A stretch of DNA of 64,000 nucleotides from Pandoraea communis (GTDB lineage: Bacteria; Pseudomonadota; Gammaproteobacteria; Burkholderiales; Burkholderiaceae): positions 248,001 to 312,000 of the forward strand of contig NZ_CABPSJ010000003.1 of the NCBI RefSeq assembly GCF_902459745.1, written 5' to 3'. Each line of letters begins with the position of its first letter. Within the stretch, counting starts at the first letter, position 1. This document shows, one piece after another, positions 29,065 to 38,587 of this stretch. The position numbers and the translations under genes are program-made. The notes below the pieces were generated by a model. That model was given only the letters and a program-made list of their open reading frames with translations. It was not told the origin of the DNA and ran no database searches.

Positions 29065-29661
29065 ATGACTTTTCGATTCGATGTAGGCGGGCGGCGCTGG
29101 CAGGCTGTCCCGGCACCGGCGCTCTCGCGTCGTCATAAGGACTGGCTGACCCGGGGCGGTGCGCTCACACGCCATTTGTCGGCACTTGGCCGGGTGAGTG
29201 TGCGCGTCGTGGCAGAACGGGTGATGCCCGCCGACGCCGACCAGTGCCGCGCCATCGGCGTGCCGTTGCGTACGCCGATGTGGGCTCGCGATGTCATCCT
29301 GCTGATCGATGACGAGCCCGTGGTCGTGGCGCACAGCGTCACGCCGCTCACGTATAGCCGTTCGATCTGGCAGGCGATGCGTCGTCTGCGTACGCGTCCG
29401 CTGGCCGATCTGCTCTATCACGACCCTGCGGTCATGCGTTCCATGCTGGTGTCGAGCCCGTTGGGGCCGCGCCATTTGCTGCATGGCCGTGCGCGGCACG
29501 ACGCCCGCGATCCGCTCGTTGGCGCAACGCCGCACGCGCGGCTGTGGGCGCGCCGCTCGGTGTTCGTGCGGCACGGGGCGCCGCTGCTGGTGACCGAAGC
29601 GTTCCTGCCGCGATTCTGGCGGCGTCTGCAGGCTGCGCACGGTGTGCCGGCGCACGACTGA
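29065..29661 (+). CDS. ubiC: Chorismate--pyruvate lyase
   Basis: 198 residues. Converts chorismate to 4-hydroxybenzoate plus pyruvate, the first committed step of ubiquinone synthesis. It has family features: WLTRGGALTRHLSAL near the N terminus, the VVVAHSVTPLTYSRSIWQAMRRLRTRPLADLLY core, and C-terminal LWARRSVFVRHGAPLLVTEAFLPRFW with the catalytic Glu in TEAFLP. It is next to htpG, as in related Burkholderiales. The glycosylase gene begins five bases downstream. Confidence 0.93.
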   Translation: MTFRFDVGGRRWQAVPAPALSRRHKDWLTRGGALTRHLSALGRVSVRVVAERVMPADADQCRAIGVPLRTPMWARDVILLIDDEPVVVAHSVTPLTYSRSIWQAMRRLRTRPLADLLYHDPAVMRSMLVSSPLGPRHLLHGRARHDARDPLVGATPHARLWARRSVFVRHGAPLLVTEAFLPRFWRRLQAAHGVPAHD

Positions 29662-29666
29662 ATGCC

Positions 29667-30194
29667 ATGGCGACGTCTCCCACCCCTGATCTCAAGCGCA
29701 ATTTTCCGCCCGTGGCGGACGCGCAGACGCGCGTGCTTGTTCTCGGCAGCCTGCCCGGCGAGGTGTCGCTCGCGCACCAGCAGTACTACGCGCATCCGCA
29801 GAATCGCTTCTGGCATCTGGTAGGCGAGGTGATCGGTGAGCCGTTGCCGTCACTGCCCTATGCCGCGCGGCTGGCGATGCTGCGCACGCACGGCGTCGGA
29901 CTGTGGGATGTGGTGGCGGAGGCGCGCCGCGAAGGCAGTCTCGACAGCAACATACGCTTGCATGCCGGCAGCGATCTCGCGGGCCTGATCGCCACGTTGC
30001 CGTCGCTGCGTGCCGTGGCATTCAACGGCGGGACGGCAGCCCGTATCGGGCAGCGCGCGTTGGCACAAAGCCGCGTGACGATGCCGGTACTGCTGCTGCC
30101 GTCGAGCAGTCCGGCCTATACGATTCCGTATGCGACGAAACGCGACGCGTGGCTCGCATTGCGCGACTGGCTGGGGGCGAAGGCGTCTGCCTGA
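29667..30194 (+). CDS. DNA-deoxyinosine (hypoxanthine) glycosylase, UDG superfamily
   Basis: 175-residue member of the family 6 (HDG) branch of the uracil-DNA glycosylase fold. Signature elements are RVLVLGSLPGEVSL, the QQYYAHPQNRFWHLV segment with the catalytic Asn, and LLPSSSPAYTIPYATKRDAW near the C terminus. It removes hypoxanthine arising from adenine deamination. The ATG at 29667 lies five bases after ubiC, suggesting cotranscription. A longer upstream frame overlaps ubiC and is not needed. Confidence 0.85.
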   Translation: MATSPTPDLKRNFPPVADAQTRVLVLGSLPGEVSLAHQQYYAHPQNRFWHLVGEVIGEPLPSLPYAARLAMLRTHGVGLWDVVAEARREGSLDSNIRLHAGSDLAGLIATLPSLRAVAFNGGTAARIGQRALAQSRVTMPVLLLPSSSPAYTIPYATKRDAWLALRDWLGAKASA

Positions 30195-30298
30195 ATCGCA
30201 GGGCGGCCGGTGGCGATACGGCAGGCCTGACGGCTGTCTTGCGCGAACCCGGTACAATGCGAACCCATCGGAATTTCCCGAGTTTCACAGAAGGACAC

Positions 30299-31141
30299 AT
30301 GACCCTCATCAAACGCAAATCCATCGAAGCCGAAGCGTTCGTCAGCGACGAGCGCACCACGCGTGCTCCCCGTCCCGCTTATAAGCCGCGCTTCGCGCCG
30401 GTGACATTCTCTGAACTGGGTGGCGTGCGTTACCTGCATTTCGGCACGGAGTGGGTGCAAGGGGCGATGCGTCTGTCCAAGCCCGACCGTATCGAGCTGG
30501 AATATGCGCAGCAGATGATGGCATGGTTGCTGTTCATGCGCGCGCCGAAGCATGTGGTGCAACTGGGTCTCGGCACGGGCTCGATCACCAAGTTTTCGCA
30601 CCAGCATTTCCCGCGCACGCAGGTCACGGCCGTTGAACTGAACCCGGCCGTGGTTGTCGCCGCGCGCACGATGTTCAGCCTGCCGGACGACTCGCGTTAT
30701 CTGAAGGTGGTGGAAGCGGACGCGTGGGATTTCGTCACCGATCCGGCGAATCACGGCGCGCTCGACGTGCTGCAAGTCGACCTCTACGATGCGACCGCAC
30801 GCGGCCCGGTGCACGACACGCCTGCGTTCTACAAGGCTTGCCGTGCCACGCTGCGTGAGCCGGGCATGCTGACGATGAACCTGTTCGGAGATCACGACAG
30901 CTATCCGAAGAACATCCGTCGTCTGCGTCAGGCTTTCGATAACCGCGTGATCGAATTCCCGGAAGTGCACGACGGCAATGTCATCGTGCTGGCGTTCAAC
31001 GGCCCGCTGCTGTCGGTCGAGTGGAAGGACGTGGAAGCTCGCGCGAAGGTGGTGGAAGCCGCCACGGGCCTGCCGGCCAAGCGTTGGGTCAAGCAGCTTC
31101 GCTCGGCCAACGGAGACGGTGGCCCGGTGTTGACGATCTGA
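30299..31141 (+). CDS. Spermidine-synthase-like protein (SAM-fold)
   Basis: 280 residues. The Rossmann-type SAM/decarboxy-SAM fold is visible: VVQLGLGTGSITKF (motif I), VTAVELNPAVVVAARTMF (motif II with the acidic residue), and DVLQVDLYDA. It belongs to the spermidine synthase superfamily by these motifs, but the polyamine-site residues are not clearly conserved, so aminopropyl transfer is unproven. A GAAGGA ribosome-binding site precedes the ATG and a TACAAT -10-like element lies at 30253-30258. A bidirectional terminator follows. Confidence 0.8.
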   Translation: MTLIKRKSIEAEAFVSDERTTRAPRPAYKPRFAPVTFSELGGVRYLHFGTEWVQGAMRLSKPDRIELEYAQQMMAWLLFMRAPKHVVQLGLGTGSITKFSHQHFPRTQVTAVELNPAVVVAARTMFSLPDDSRYLKVVEADAWDFVTDPANHGALDVLQVDLYDATARGPVHDTPAFYKACRATLREPGMLTMNLFGDHDSYPKNIRRLRQAFDNRVIEFPEVHDGNVIVLAFNGPLLSVEWKDVEARAKVVEAATGLPAKRWVKQLRSANGDGGPVLTI

Positions 31142-31188
31142 CGTCAGCCCGCCAACCTGCGCCGCACGATGCGCGCGCAGGAGACGTA

Positions 31189-31216
31189 AAAAAGCCAGCC
31201 GAGAGGCTGGCTTTTC
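31189..31216. terminator. Bidirectional rho-independent terminator
   Basis: AAAAAGCCAGCC pairs with GGCTGGCTTTT around a GAGA loop, with A/T runs on both sides. It separates the convergent spermidine-synthase-like and DUF2322 genes. Confidence 0.9.
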
Positions 31217-31241
31217 TTTTGGCGCGACGCGAGCCGCTGTC

Positions 31242-31586
31242 TCAGGCCGCGATTTCGTTGATGCTCAGCGCTTCGCCGCCGGCCACGATGGCCAGCAGAC
31301 GGTCGACGTTCGGATGCGCGCCCGGACGGTGGCGCGCGTCGGCGGTGTGCTCACCGAAGACGGTCAGGCCGTGCTCGGCAGCCTTGGCGTCGAGCGTGCC
31401 GAAGGCCTGCTTGAGATAGTGGTACACGGCGAGCGAGCCTTGCTTGCCCGGTGCGTTCTCGATGGTCGCCACGACCGCGCCCTTGCCGTCGCGCAGTTCG
31501 ATACGAGCGATGCCCTCGATGCTGCCGATGGCGGCCATCTGTGCGAGGTTGTCCTTGAAGACCGGGGTCGGTTCGATCACTGCCAT
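31242..31586 (-). CDS. DUF2322-family protein
   Basis: 114-residue soluble protein matching the DUF2322 pattern: VFKDNLAQMAAIGSIEGIARIELRDG, ENAPGKQGSLAVYHYL, GEHTADARHRPGAHPNVDRLL. The function is unknown. The family is mostly betaproteobacterial. The ATG at 31586 is chosen because the conserved domain starts eight residues later. It lies downstream of benE on the same strand, with 100 bases between. Confidence 0.85.
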   Translation of the reverse strand: MAVIEPTPVFKDNLAQMAAIGSIEGIARIELRDGKGAVVATIENAPGKQGSLAVYHYLKQAFGTLDAKAAEHGLTVFGEHTADARHRPGAHPNVDRLLAIVAGGEALSINEIAA

Positions 31587-31686
31587 GGTTGCGCTGCTCC
31601 TGCGGTTACGTTGAATTCGAAAAAACGGTGCGGGCCGAATGGTATCACCTCGGCCCGCGGGGCTTGCTGCCGCGTTCACACGCCAA

Positions 31687-32883
31687 TCATGCACGCCGCC
31701 ATTGCAGGATCGCCAGCGTGAGCCCGCCCGCGATCAATCCCCAGAACGCCGAGCCGATGGACAGCAGCGTCAGGCCCGAGGCCGTCACCATGAACGTGAT
31801 GAGCGCGGCTTCGCGTTGCTTCGTGTCGTGCATGGCATTGGCCAGACCGTTCATGATCGAGCCGAACAGGGCGAGGGCGGCGATCGAGACCACCAGCGCC
31901 TTCGGGAAGGCGGCGAACAGGGCGGCGATGGTCGCCCCGAACGTGCCGGCGATCAGATAGAACACACCCGACCACACGGCGGCGGTGTAACGCTTGGCCG
32001 GATCTTCGTGCGCTTCGCGTCCGGTGCAGATGGCGGCGGTGATGGCTGCCAGATGAATGCCGTGCGAGCCGAACGGCGCGAGCAGTACCGACGCGATGCC
32101 CGTCGTCGAAATGAGCGGCGACGCCGGCACTTTGTAGCCGTCTGCGCGAAGCACGGCCAGACCGGGTACGTTTTGCGACGCCATCGCCACCACGAACAAC
32201 GGGATCGCGATGCTGACCGTCGCCGATAGGGAGAACGACGGCGTGGTCCACACGGGCTTGGCGAGCGAGACGTCGAAGTGACTGAAGTCGAGCAGGCCGA
32301 GCCCGCCCGCGACCGTCGTGCCCACGATCAGCGCGAGCAGAATCGCGTAGCGCGACGCAAAGCGCTTGACGACGAGATACGTGAAGAACATCGAGAGCAC
32401 GAGCGCCGTCTGATGCTGGGCCGCGACGAAGATTTCCAGCCCGATGCGAAACAGAATCCCGGCGAGCAGCGCCGACGCCAGCGCGGGCGGCACGCGGCGC
32501 ATGATCGTCTCGAAGCCGCCCGTAAGCCCGCACAGGGCGATGAGCGCATTGCAGACGATGAACGCGCCGATGGCTTCGCCATAGGGCACGCCGGGCAGCG
32601 AGGTAATCAGCAGGGCAGCGCCCGGCGTCGACCACGCGATGACCACCGGAGTGCGATAGCGCAGCGATAGCCCGATGGTCGTCACGCCCATGCCGATCGA
32701 GAGCGCCCAGATCCATGACGAAATCTGCGCAGCGCTGAGGTGGGCGGCCTGTCCGGCCTGGAACATCAGAACGAGCGAACTGGTGTAGCCCGTCATCATG
32801 GCCACGAAGCCGGCGACGATCGCCGACGGCGACGTATCCGCCAATGGCCGAAGGGGGGGCAAGGGAGTGGTGCTGGACGTCAT
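31687..32883 (-). CDS. benE: BenE-family benzoate/H+ symporter-like transporter
   Basis: 398 residues with 11-12 membrane helices. Family blocks: SAIVAGFVAMMTGYTSSLVLMFQAG, the WIWALSIGMGVTTIGLSLRYRTPVVIAWSTPGAALL region and GVPYGEAIGAFIVCN. BenE proteins import benzoate with protons, but no benzoate catabolic genes are nearby, so the substrate here is uncertain. Confidence 0.88.
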   Translation of the reverse strand: MTSSTTPLPPLRPLADTSPSAIVAGFVAMMTGYTSSLVLMFQAGQAAHLSAAQISSWIWALSIGMGVTTIGLSLRYRTPVVIAWSTPGAALLITSLPGVPYGEAIGAFIVCNALIALCGLTGGFETIMRRVPPALASALLAGILFRIGLEIFVAAQHQTALVLSMFFTYLVVKRFASRYAILLALIVGTTVAGGLGLLDFSHFDVSLAKPVWTTPSFSLSATVSIAIPLFVVAMASQNVPGLAVLRADGYKVPASPLISTTGIASVLLAPFGSHGIHLAAITAAICTGREAHEDPAKRYTAAVWSGVFYLIAGTFGATIAALFAAFPKALVVSIAALALFGSIMNGLANAMHDTKQREAALITFMVTASGLTLLSIGSAFWGLIAGGLTLAILQWRRA

Positions 32884-33023
32884 GGTGGAAGGGGGCCTCT
32901 CGTTGCGTTGTTATTGTGATGCTGCGCCACGTTACGCGATGCCGGGTGGCGAGACATGCCGCCGGCAGTCTCGGGCCGGGCGTTCGATCTGCGGTGATGA
33001 GGTTGGGCGGTTTGGGTTCGGGC

Positions 33024-34199
33024 TCACTTGCTCAGCACGCGCATGGCCGATTCCAGCCCGGCCAGCGTCATCGGATACATGCGGCCTGCAAAGAGCTGCC
33101 GGATGACCGAGATCGACTGACGATATTGCCATATCGGCTCGGGCTCCGGATTGAGCCATGCGTGATGCGGGAAGCGGTCGATGAAGCGGCGCAGCCACAC
33201 GGCGCCGGCTTCCTTGTTGTTGTACTCGACCGAGCCGCCCGGTTGCAGCACCTCGTACGGACTCATCGTGGCATCGCCCACGAAGATCAGCTTGTAGTCG
33301 GCCGGGTACTTGCGCAGCACGTCCCACGTCTCGAAGCGTTCGTTGTGACGGCGTCGATTCTGCCGCCACAGATAGTCGTAGACACAGTTGTGGAAGTAGT
33401 AGAACTCGAGATGCTTGAATTCGGATTTCGCCGCCGAAAACAACTCTTCGGTACGTGCGATGTGGTCGTCCATCGAGCCGCCGACGTCGAGCAGCATCAG
33501 CACCTTCACGTTGTTGTGACGCTCCGGCACCAGTTTCAGGTCGAGCCAGCCGGCGTTGGCCGCCGTCGAGCGAATCGTGTCGTCGAGATCCAGCTCCTGC
33601 ACCGCCCCCTCGCGCGCAAACTTGCGCAGGCGCCGCAGCGCGACTTTGATGTTGCGGGTGCCGAGTTCGACGGTGTCGTCGTAGTCGCGATAGGTGCGTT
33701 GATCCCACACCTTCACCGCCGTGCGGTTGCCGTTGCTCTCGCCGCCGATGCGGATGCCTTCCGGATTGAAGCCGCCGTTGCCGAATGGCGACGTGCCGCC
33801 CGTGCCGATCCATTTGTTCCCGCCTTCGTGGCGGCCTTTCTGCTCGTCGAACAGTTGCCTGAGCCGCTCCATGAGCTTGTCGATCCCGCCCAGCGCCTGA
33901 ATGCGCGCGCGGTCTTCGGGGGACAACTCACGCTGCATGCGCTTCTCGAGCCACTCGAGCGGCACCTCGCCCGAGGCGTCGACAATTTGCTGCACGCCTT
34001 TGAAATACGCACCGAACGCCTGATCGAACTTGTCGTAGTGCTTCTCGTCCTTGATGAGCGAGAGGCGCGCCAGATAGTAGAACTCGTCGAGCGAGGGCGC
34101 GATCACCTGACGGTGCAGCGCTTCGAGCAACGTCAGGTATTCCTTGACCGAGACCGGCAGTTTCGCCGCGCGCAAGGTGTAGAAGAAGTCGATCAGCAT
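33024..34199 (-). CDS. CoxE-like von Willebrand factor A domain protein
   Basis: 391 residues. An N-terminal helical region (1-130) precedes a glycine-rich linker (EGGNKWIGTGGTSPFGNGGFNPEG) and a VWA domain (about 220-390). The metal-site motif reads LLDVGGSMDDH rather than the classic DxSxS, as often seen in CoxE relatives. It lies 13 bases downstream of a MoxR ATPase gene. Such pairs act together as AAA+/VWA chaperones that mature or activate metal enzymes. The target is not in the window. Confidence 0.88.
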   Translation of the reverse strand: MLIDFFYTLRAAKLPVSVKEYLTLLEALHRQVIAPSLDEFYYLARLSLIKDEKHYDKFDQAFGAYFKGVQQIVDASGEVPLEWLEKRMQRELSPEDRARIQALGGIDKLMERLRQLFDEQKGRHEGGNKWIGTGGTSPFGNGGFNPEGIRIGGESNGNRTAVKVWDQRTYRDYDDTVELGTRNIKVALRRLRKFAREGAVQELDLDDTIRSTAANAGWLDLKLVPERHNNVKVLMLLDVGGSMDDHIARTEELFSAAKSEFKHLEFYYFHNCVYDYLWRQNRRRHNERFETWDVLRKYPADYKLIFVGDATMSPYEVLQPGGSVEYNNKEAGAVWLRRFIDRFPHHAWLNPEPEPIWQYRQSISVIRQLFAGRMYPMTLAGLESAMRVLSK

Positions 34200-34212
34200 G
34201 ACGGTGGCGCGC

Positions 34213-35055
34213 TTACCGGTTGGCGCGGTTCATGAAGACGAGGCGCTCGAACAGATGCATGTCCTGTTCGTTCTTGACCAGGGCGCCTGCAAGCGGCGGG
34301 ATCGCCAGCTTGTTATCGGCGCTGCGCAACGCTTCGGGGCCGATTTCCTCGGCCATCAACAGCTTGAGCCAGTCGATAAGCTCCGACGTCGACGGCTTTT
34401 TCTTGAGCCCCGGAATCTCGCGCACCTCGAAGAACGTCGCCATTGCGGCACCCACCAGTTCGCGGCGAATGTTCGGGAAATGCACGTCGATGATCGACTG
34501 CATCGTCGCGGGATCGGGGAATTTGATGTAGTGGAAGAAGCAGCGGCGCAGGAAGGCGTCAGGCAGTTCTTTCTCGTTGTTCGACGTGATGATGACGAGC
34601 GGCCGGTGGCGCGCTTTCACGAGCTGGCGCGTCTCGTAGACGTAGAACTCCATGCGGTCGAGTTCGCGCAGCAAGTCGTTGGGGAACTCGATGTCGGCCT
34701 TGTCGATTTCGTCGATGAGCAGCACGACGGGATGATCGGCCTCGAAGGCCTGCCAGAGCACGCCCTTGACGATGTAGTTCGCGATGTCGCGCACCCGCTC
34801 GTCGCCCAGTTGCGAATCGCGCAGACGCGAGACGGCGTCGTACTCGTACAACCCTTGCTGGGCTTTTGTCGTGGACTTCACATGCCATTGCAGCAACGGC
34901 ATATCGAGCGCGGCGGCGACTTCCTCAGCGAGCATGGTCTTGCCGGTGCCGGGTTCGCCCTTGATGAGCAGTGGTCGTTGCAGCGTGGCCGCCGCGTTCA
35001 CGGCGAGCTTGAGGTCGTCGGTGGCGACGTACTGGGAAGAGCCTTCGAAGCGCAT
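34213..35055 (-). CDS. MoxR-family AAA+ ATPase
   Basis: 280 residues. Walker A is LLIKGEPGTGKTMLAEEVA, Walker B is PVVLLIDEIDKADIEFPNDLL, sensor 1 is LVIITSNNEKELPDAFLRRC with the arginine finger region beyond it, and a lid domain follows. MoxR ATPases work with VWA partners, here the CoxE-like gene just downstream. The ATG at 35055 (MRFEGSSQYVATDDLK) is chosen over a codon 30 bases earlier. Confidence 0.92.
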   Translation of the reverse strand: MRFEGSSQYVATDDLKLAVNAAATLQRPLLIKGEPGTGKTMLAEEVAAALDMPLLQWHVKSTTKAQQGLYEYDAVSRLRDSQLGDERVRDIANYIVKGVLWQAFEADHPVVLLIDEIDKADIEFPNDLLRELDRMEFYVYETRQLVKARHRPLVIITSNNEKELPDAFLRRCFFHYIKFPDPATMQSIIDVHFPNIRRELVGAAMATFFEVREIPGLKKKPSTSELIDWLKLLMAEEIGPEALRSADNKLAIPPLAGALVKNEQDMHLFERLVFMNRANR

Positions 35056-35234
35056 TGTCTGTGCCGTCCGCAAACAGCCGGCCAACCGGCCGGGCAGGGA
35101 AAAAGTTCAGTATAAGACATTGCGCATGAGCTTCGCCGTGACAGTCAAAATCTGTCTTTGCATCAAGGGCTTGCGGAAAAACTTCGGAGAACTGTGCGGG
35201 TCAGCCCCGAGTTTCCGGGGGCGGAGGTGTGGGT

Positions 35235-35240
35235 TACAAT
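35235..35240 (+). promoter_or_regulatory. Probable promoter -10 element of the cytochrome c pair
   Basis: TACAAT at 35235-35240 is preceded by a weak -35 TTTCCG at 35212-35217 with a 17-base spacer. It lies in the 280-base gap between the divergent moxR gene and the first cytochrome gene. Confidence 0.4.
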
Positions 35241-35336
35241 CGATTGCTTTTTTCACAGGTCGGCGGCCTTGGAGTCGGGACGTCGATCTGCGTGTTGCGG
35301 GCCGGTATTCCAACCAAAAACGTTCCCAAGAAGACC

Positions 35337-35702
35337 ATGAAAAAGTTCCTCACCATGATGGCGCTGGCGCTTGGCAGCACGTCGCTCACGTCGCTTGGCG
35401 CGCTTCACGCGGCCGAACTCAAGCCCAATCTGGACGCGGCAAAGGACAAGGTGGCCATGTGTATCGGCTGCCACGGCATTCCCGACTATCGCACCGCATT
35501 TCCCGAGGTGTATCACGTGCCCCGGATCGGCGGACAGAATGCGAAGTACATCGAAAACGCGCTGAAGGAGTACGCGAAGGGCGACCGCAAGTTCCAGACG
35601 ATGCATGGCATCGCAGCCACGTTGACCGATCAGGACATCGTCGACATTGCCGCGTACTACGCGGCGCAATCGGCGTCGACGCCGGTCAATCCCCAGAAGT
35701 AA
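35337..35702 (+). CDS. Periplasmic cytochrome c, single heme
   Basis: 121 residues. Sec signal peptide at about 1-25 (ending LHAAE), then one heme site C42-I-G-C45-H46. A possible axial Met is in FQTMHGIA, and the C-terminal helix LTDQDIVDIAAYYAAQ is typical of class I cytochromes. It is followed 25 bases later by a second cytochrome gene. Together they resemble the two halves of a cytochrome c4, encoded separately. Likely an electron shuttle to a terminal oxidase. Earlier in-frame ATG at 35229 would add a non-signal extension. Confidence 0.88.
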   Translation: MKKFLTMMALALGSTSLTSLGALHAAELKPNLDAAKDKVAMCIGCHGIPDYRTAFPEVYHVPRIGGQNAKYIENALKEYAKGDRKFQTMHGIAATLTDQDIVDIAAYYAAQSASTPVNPQK

Positions 35703-35727
35703 AACGTGCGTGGCTGAGGAGAACACG

Positions 35728-36141
35728 ATGAAGCATTCGATGGTAAAGGCCGCCGTTGCGGCATCCCTGGCGCTCGGCGCCATGCTCGCGGGTGGCGTCA
35801 GCCCGGCGTACGCCGCCGGCAATATCGCCAACGGCAAAGCGCTTGTCGACAAAGGCATGTGCGTAAGCTGCCACGGCGCCAATCTGAACGCGCCGATCAC
35901 GCCGGAGTATCCCAAGCTGGCGGGGCAATATGCGGACTACGTGTATAACGCGCTGCGTGCCTATCAGAACGAAACCAGTCTGGTATTTGGCCGCAGTAAC
36001 GCGATCATGAAGACGCAGGTCATGTCCAATCCCGCGACGCTCGGTAAGGACGGTAAGCCGCGTCCGTTCACCTCGCAGGAACTCAAGGATATTTCGGCCT
36101 ATATCGAATCGCTGCCCGGCGATCTCGTGACGAAGAAGTGA
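35728..36141 (+). CDS. Periplasmic cytochrome c, single heme
   Basis: 137 residues. Signal peptide at about 1-29 (ending AYA), heme site C45-V-S-C48-H49, and a C-terminal helix FTSQELKDISAYIESLPG. Several Met residues (IMKTQVMSN) could give the axial ligand. AGGAGA before the ATG is a good ribosome-binding site. It forms an operon with the preceding cytochrome. A hairpin follows 25 bases after the stop. Confidence 0.88.
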   Translation: MKHSMVKAAVAASLALGAMLAGGVSPAYAAGNIANGKALVDKGMCVSCHGANLNAPITPEYPKLAGQYADYVYNALRAYQNETSLVFGRSNAIMKTQVMSNPATLGKDGKPRPFTSQELKDISAYIESLPGDLVTKK

Positions 36142-36159
36142 GCGGTCCGGCACCGGCAT

Positions 36160-36194
36160 AAAAAAACGACGGTTGCGCCAAGGGCAACCGTCGT
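36160..36194 (-). terminator. Rho-independent terminator of the DUF1841 gene
   Basis: ACGACGGTTGC (36166-36176) pairs with GCAACCGTCGT (36184-36194). On the minus strand six to seven T residues follow (36160-36166), so it ends the DUF1841 transcript. On the plus strand it may also stop the cytochrome operon. Confidence 0.85.
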
Positions 36195-36241
36195 CTGCTT
36201 TGGTGTCTTCGCTTGCGGGTCGGGTTCGTGCCTGTCTTCGC

Positions 36242-36673
36242 TCAACGCGACGCTTGCTGCTCGATGCGCTGCAGATAGGCATCGGAGTCCGGCGGCTGAC
36301 CGGTGCGTTGCGCCTCCCAGAGCGTTTGCCCCAGGCATTCCATGATGCGGTGCTGTGCGTCATGCGGCGAGTCGAGGCGCTGGGTCAGCTTTTCGTACGC
36401 GGCACGAATGCCCGGCGGCTGATCGATGGAGACCTGCTCGCTGATCGCCAGATGCATCGACAGATGCAGGAACGGGTTGGTCTGCCCGGCTTCGGGCGAG
36501 TAATCGCGGGCGCTGGCTTCTTCGGTGTCGGACAGGGCGTCGTGATACTCGGGATGTTCGTGGATCCAGTCGGCGGCAATCGTCTCGAGCGGCGTGAGGA
36601 TGCTGCCGCTGCGCTGCTTTTGCCAGGTGGTGCAGAAGAATTGCCGGACTTCGTCGCGGCTCGGATTGAACAT
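36242..36673 (-). CDS. DUF1841-family protein
   Basis: 143-residue soluble, helical protein with the DUF1841 pattern: MFNPSRDEVRQFFCTTWQKQ, IHEHPEYHDAL, NPFLHLSMHLAISEQVSIDQPPGI and HRIMECLGQTLWEAQRTG. The conserved His/Glu (HLSMHLAxxEQ, ECLGQTLWEA) are arranged rather like a DinB/hemerythrin-type helical bundle, but no function is established. Own terminator downstream. Confidence 0.85.
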   Translation of the reverse strand: MFNPSRDEVRQFFCTTWQKQRSGSILTPLETIAADWIHEHPEYHDALSDTEEASARDYSPEAGQTNPFLHLSMHLAISEQVSIDQPPGIRAAYEKLTQRLDSPHDAQHRIMECLGQTLWEAQRTGQPPDSDAYLQRIEQQASR

Positions 36674-36829
36674 GGGGACTCCGTGGGGTTCGGGTGAGGC
36701 ATCTTGCGGCGCGCCATCCCATGACTACAATGGCGGATCGATGGCCGCAGTGCGCCGGGCGAGCCGTAGTGGCGGAACACGCCGATATCGCATGAAAACT
36801 GGCCGTATTGTCGCTCAATTTTCCCAATC

Positions 36830-37783
36830 ATGTCGCAAAGCCCCCGCGTGCCGGCCGCCACCGGCGACACCCCCATCATGCACTCGGCGCCCCCGCCTTC
36901 GGCCTGGATCGGCGTCGCATTGATTGCCGTGTCGGCATCCGCATTCGGCGCCATGGCCATCTTTGCGCGAGCGGCCACGGCCTCTGGTGCGGATATCTTC
37001 GCGATGCTGCTGTTTCGCTTCTTCGTGGCCGCCATCCTGCTGCTGGTCTGGTGCCGGTTGCAGCGAGTGCGCTTCCCGTCGCGCCGCCGTGTGCTTGGCA
37101 TTGTGCTCATGGGCGGCATCGGCTACGTCGGCCAGTCGCTTTGCTTCTTCGGGGCATTGCAGTACGCGCAGGCGTCGCTGGTCGCGCTACTGCTTTATCT
37201 CTACCCGGTGTTCGTGACAATACTGGCGGCCATCTTTCTGCATGAGCGCCTGACGCCCGTGAAGCTGGGCGCACTCGTGCTCTGCTCGCTTGGCACCGCG
37301 CTCACGGTTGGCGGCGGGCACGGGCAGCCGCTTGGCATGGTGCTGGCCGTGGCCTCGGCACTGATCTATTCGGGCTATATCGTGGTGGGGGCGAGGCTGA
37401 CGAAGGGCGTCGATGCCCGTGCCACCGCCGCGCTCGTCTGTCTGGCGGCAACCATCTCCTTCGGTGCGATGGCCGCAGTGCGTATGTCGCAGGGGTTGCC
37501 GTTGCGGTGGCCGGCCGGGTCCGGGGGCTGGGCGGCGCTCGTTGCCATCGCGGTGTGTTCGACGGTCATTGCCATTCTGACGTTCTTCGCCGGATTGCAG
37601 CGTCTCGGGGCAGGGCGCGCCTCGATGCTCTCGACGCTGGAGCCGGTGGTCACGGTGCTGCTCGCCGCCGTGCTGCTGGGTGAAACGCTCACTGCGCCGC
37701 AGCTTGCCGGCGGCGTGCTGATTCTGGCCGGGGTGGTCTGGCTATCGGCGCGCGGGGCACGCGGCGCGTCTGCAAACGCCTGA
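36830..37783 (+). CDS. EamA/DMT-family transporter
   Basis: 317 residues with ten membrane helices in two EamA repeats: [22 protein letters not shown] at the start of the first, and [19 protein letters not shown] at the start of the second. The substrate is unknown. It is only distantly related to the other EamA protein in the window (23016-23912). Monocistronic, between DUF1841 and the nitroreductase. Confidence 0.85.
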   Translation: MSQSPRVPAATGDTPIMHSAPPPSAWIGVALIAVSASAFGAMAIFARAATASGADIFAMLLFRFFVAAILLLVWCRLQRVRFPSRRRVLGIVLMGGIGYVGQSLCFFGALQYAQASLVALLLYLYPVFVTILAAIFLHERLTPVKLGALVLCSLGTALTVGGGHGQPLGMVLAVASALIYSGYIVVGARLTKGVDARATAALVCLAATISFGAMAAVRMSQGLPLRWPAGSGGWAALVAIAVCSTVIAILTFFAGLQRLGAGRASMLSTLEPVVTVLLAAVLLGETLTAPQLAGGVLILAGVVWLSARGARGASANA

Positions 37784-37874
37784 ACTCGCGGGGATTTTTA
37801 TCGCGTCAGCGCGTGTTGCATGGCGACGGTACAATCGCGCATCGTTCGCCATTCATCTGCCGAGGTCTATCGTC

Positions 37875-38468
37875 ATGAGCAGTATTGCCAAAGAAGCTAT
37901 CGCCCAACTATTCACCCATGCCCGCACGCACAATGTGTGGCTCGACAAGCCCGTCAGCGACGAAACGTTGCACGAGCTGTACGACCTCATGAAATGGGGC
38001 CCGACGTCGGCCAACACCACGCCCGCGCGCATCGTCTTCGTGAAGAGTGCAGAAGCGAAGGCCAAGCTGCTCGAATGCATGGCGCCGGGTAACGTCGACA
38101 AGACCCGCACGGCGCCCGTGACGGCCATTGTCGCATTCGACCTGAAGTTCTACGAACATCTGCCCAAGCTGTTCCCGAATGGGGCCGAGAAGATGGTGCC
38201 GATGTTCTCGGGCGATGCTGCGAAGGCCGCTGGCGCTGCACATATGAACAGCTCGCTGCAAGGCGGTTACTTCATTCTTGCCGCCCGCGCGCTGGGCCTC
38301 GATTGCGGCCCGATGGCCGGTTTCGACGCACAGAAGGTCAACGACACGTTCTTCGCCGGCACTGACTGGCGTGTCAACTTCATCTGTAATCTGGGGTACG
38401 GCGATCACGACAAGCTGTTCCCGCGCAATCCGCGTCTGTCGTTCGACGAGGCGGCCCGCATCATTTAA
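37875..38468 (+). CDS. Nitroreductase-family protein, RutE/HadB-like
   Basis: 197 residues, FMN-dependent NAD(P)H oxidoreductase family. Elements of the RutE (malonic semialdehyde reductase) subgroup are the N-terminal [69 protein letters not shown], and [20 protein letters not shown] near the C terminus. No other rut genes are present, so it may serve a general aldehyde or quinone reduction role. Confidence 0.87.
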   Translation: MSSIAKEAIAQLFTHARTHNVWLDKPVSDETLHELYDLMKWGPTSANTTPARIVFVKSAEAKAKLLECMAPGNVDKTRTAPVTAIVAFDLKFYEHLPKLFPNGAEKMVPMFSGDAAKAAGAAHMNSSLQGGYFILAARALGLDCGPMAGFDAQKVNDTFFAGTDWRVNFICNLGYGDHDKLFPRNPRLSFDEAARII

Positions 38469-38518
38469 GCCGGACACGCGACGCGCCGAGGATGTTATTA
38501 CGGCGCGCCAAATAAGAC

Positions 38519-38544
38519 GGGCGGTCCCGATGCCGGGACCGCCC
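38519..38544. terminator. Hairpin between convergent genes
   Basis: GGGCGGTCCC (38519-38528) pairs with GGGACCGCCC (38535-38544). No T-run follows, so termination strength is uncertain. It lies between the nitroreductase and nth. Confidence 0.55.
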
Positions 38545-38587
38545 GTTGTCGTTCAAGGTGTTTGCGTTTGTCTGGGGAGGGGGCGGA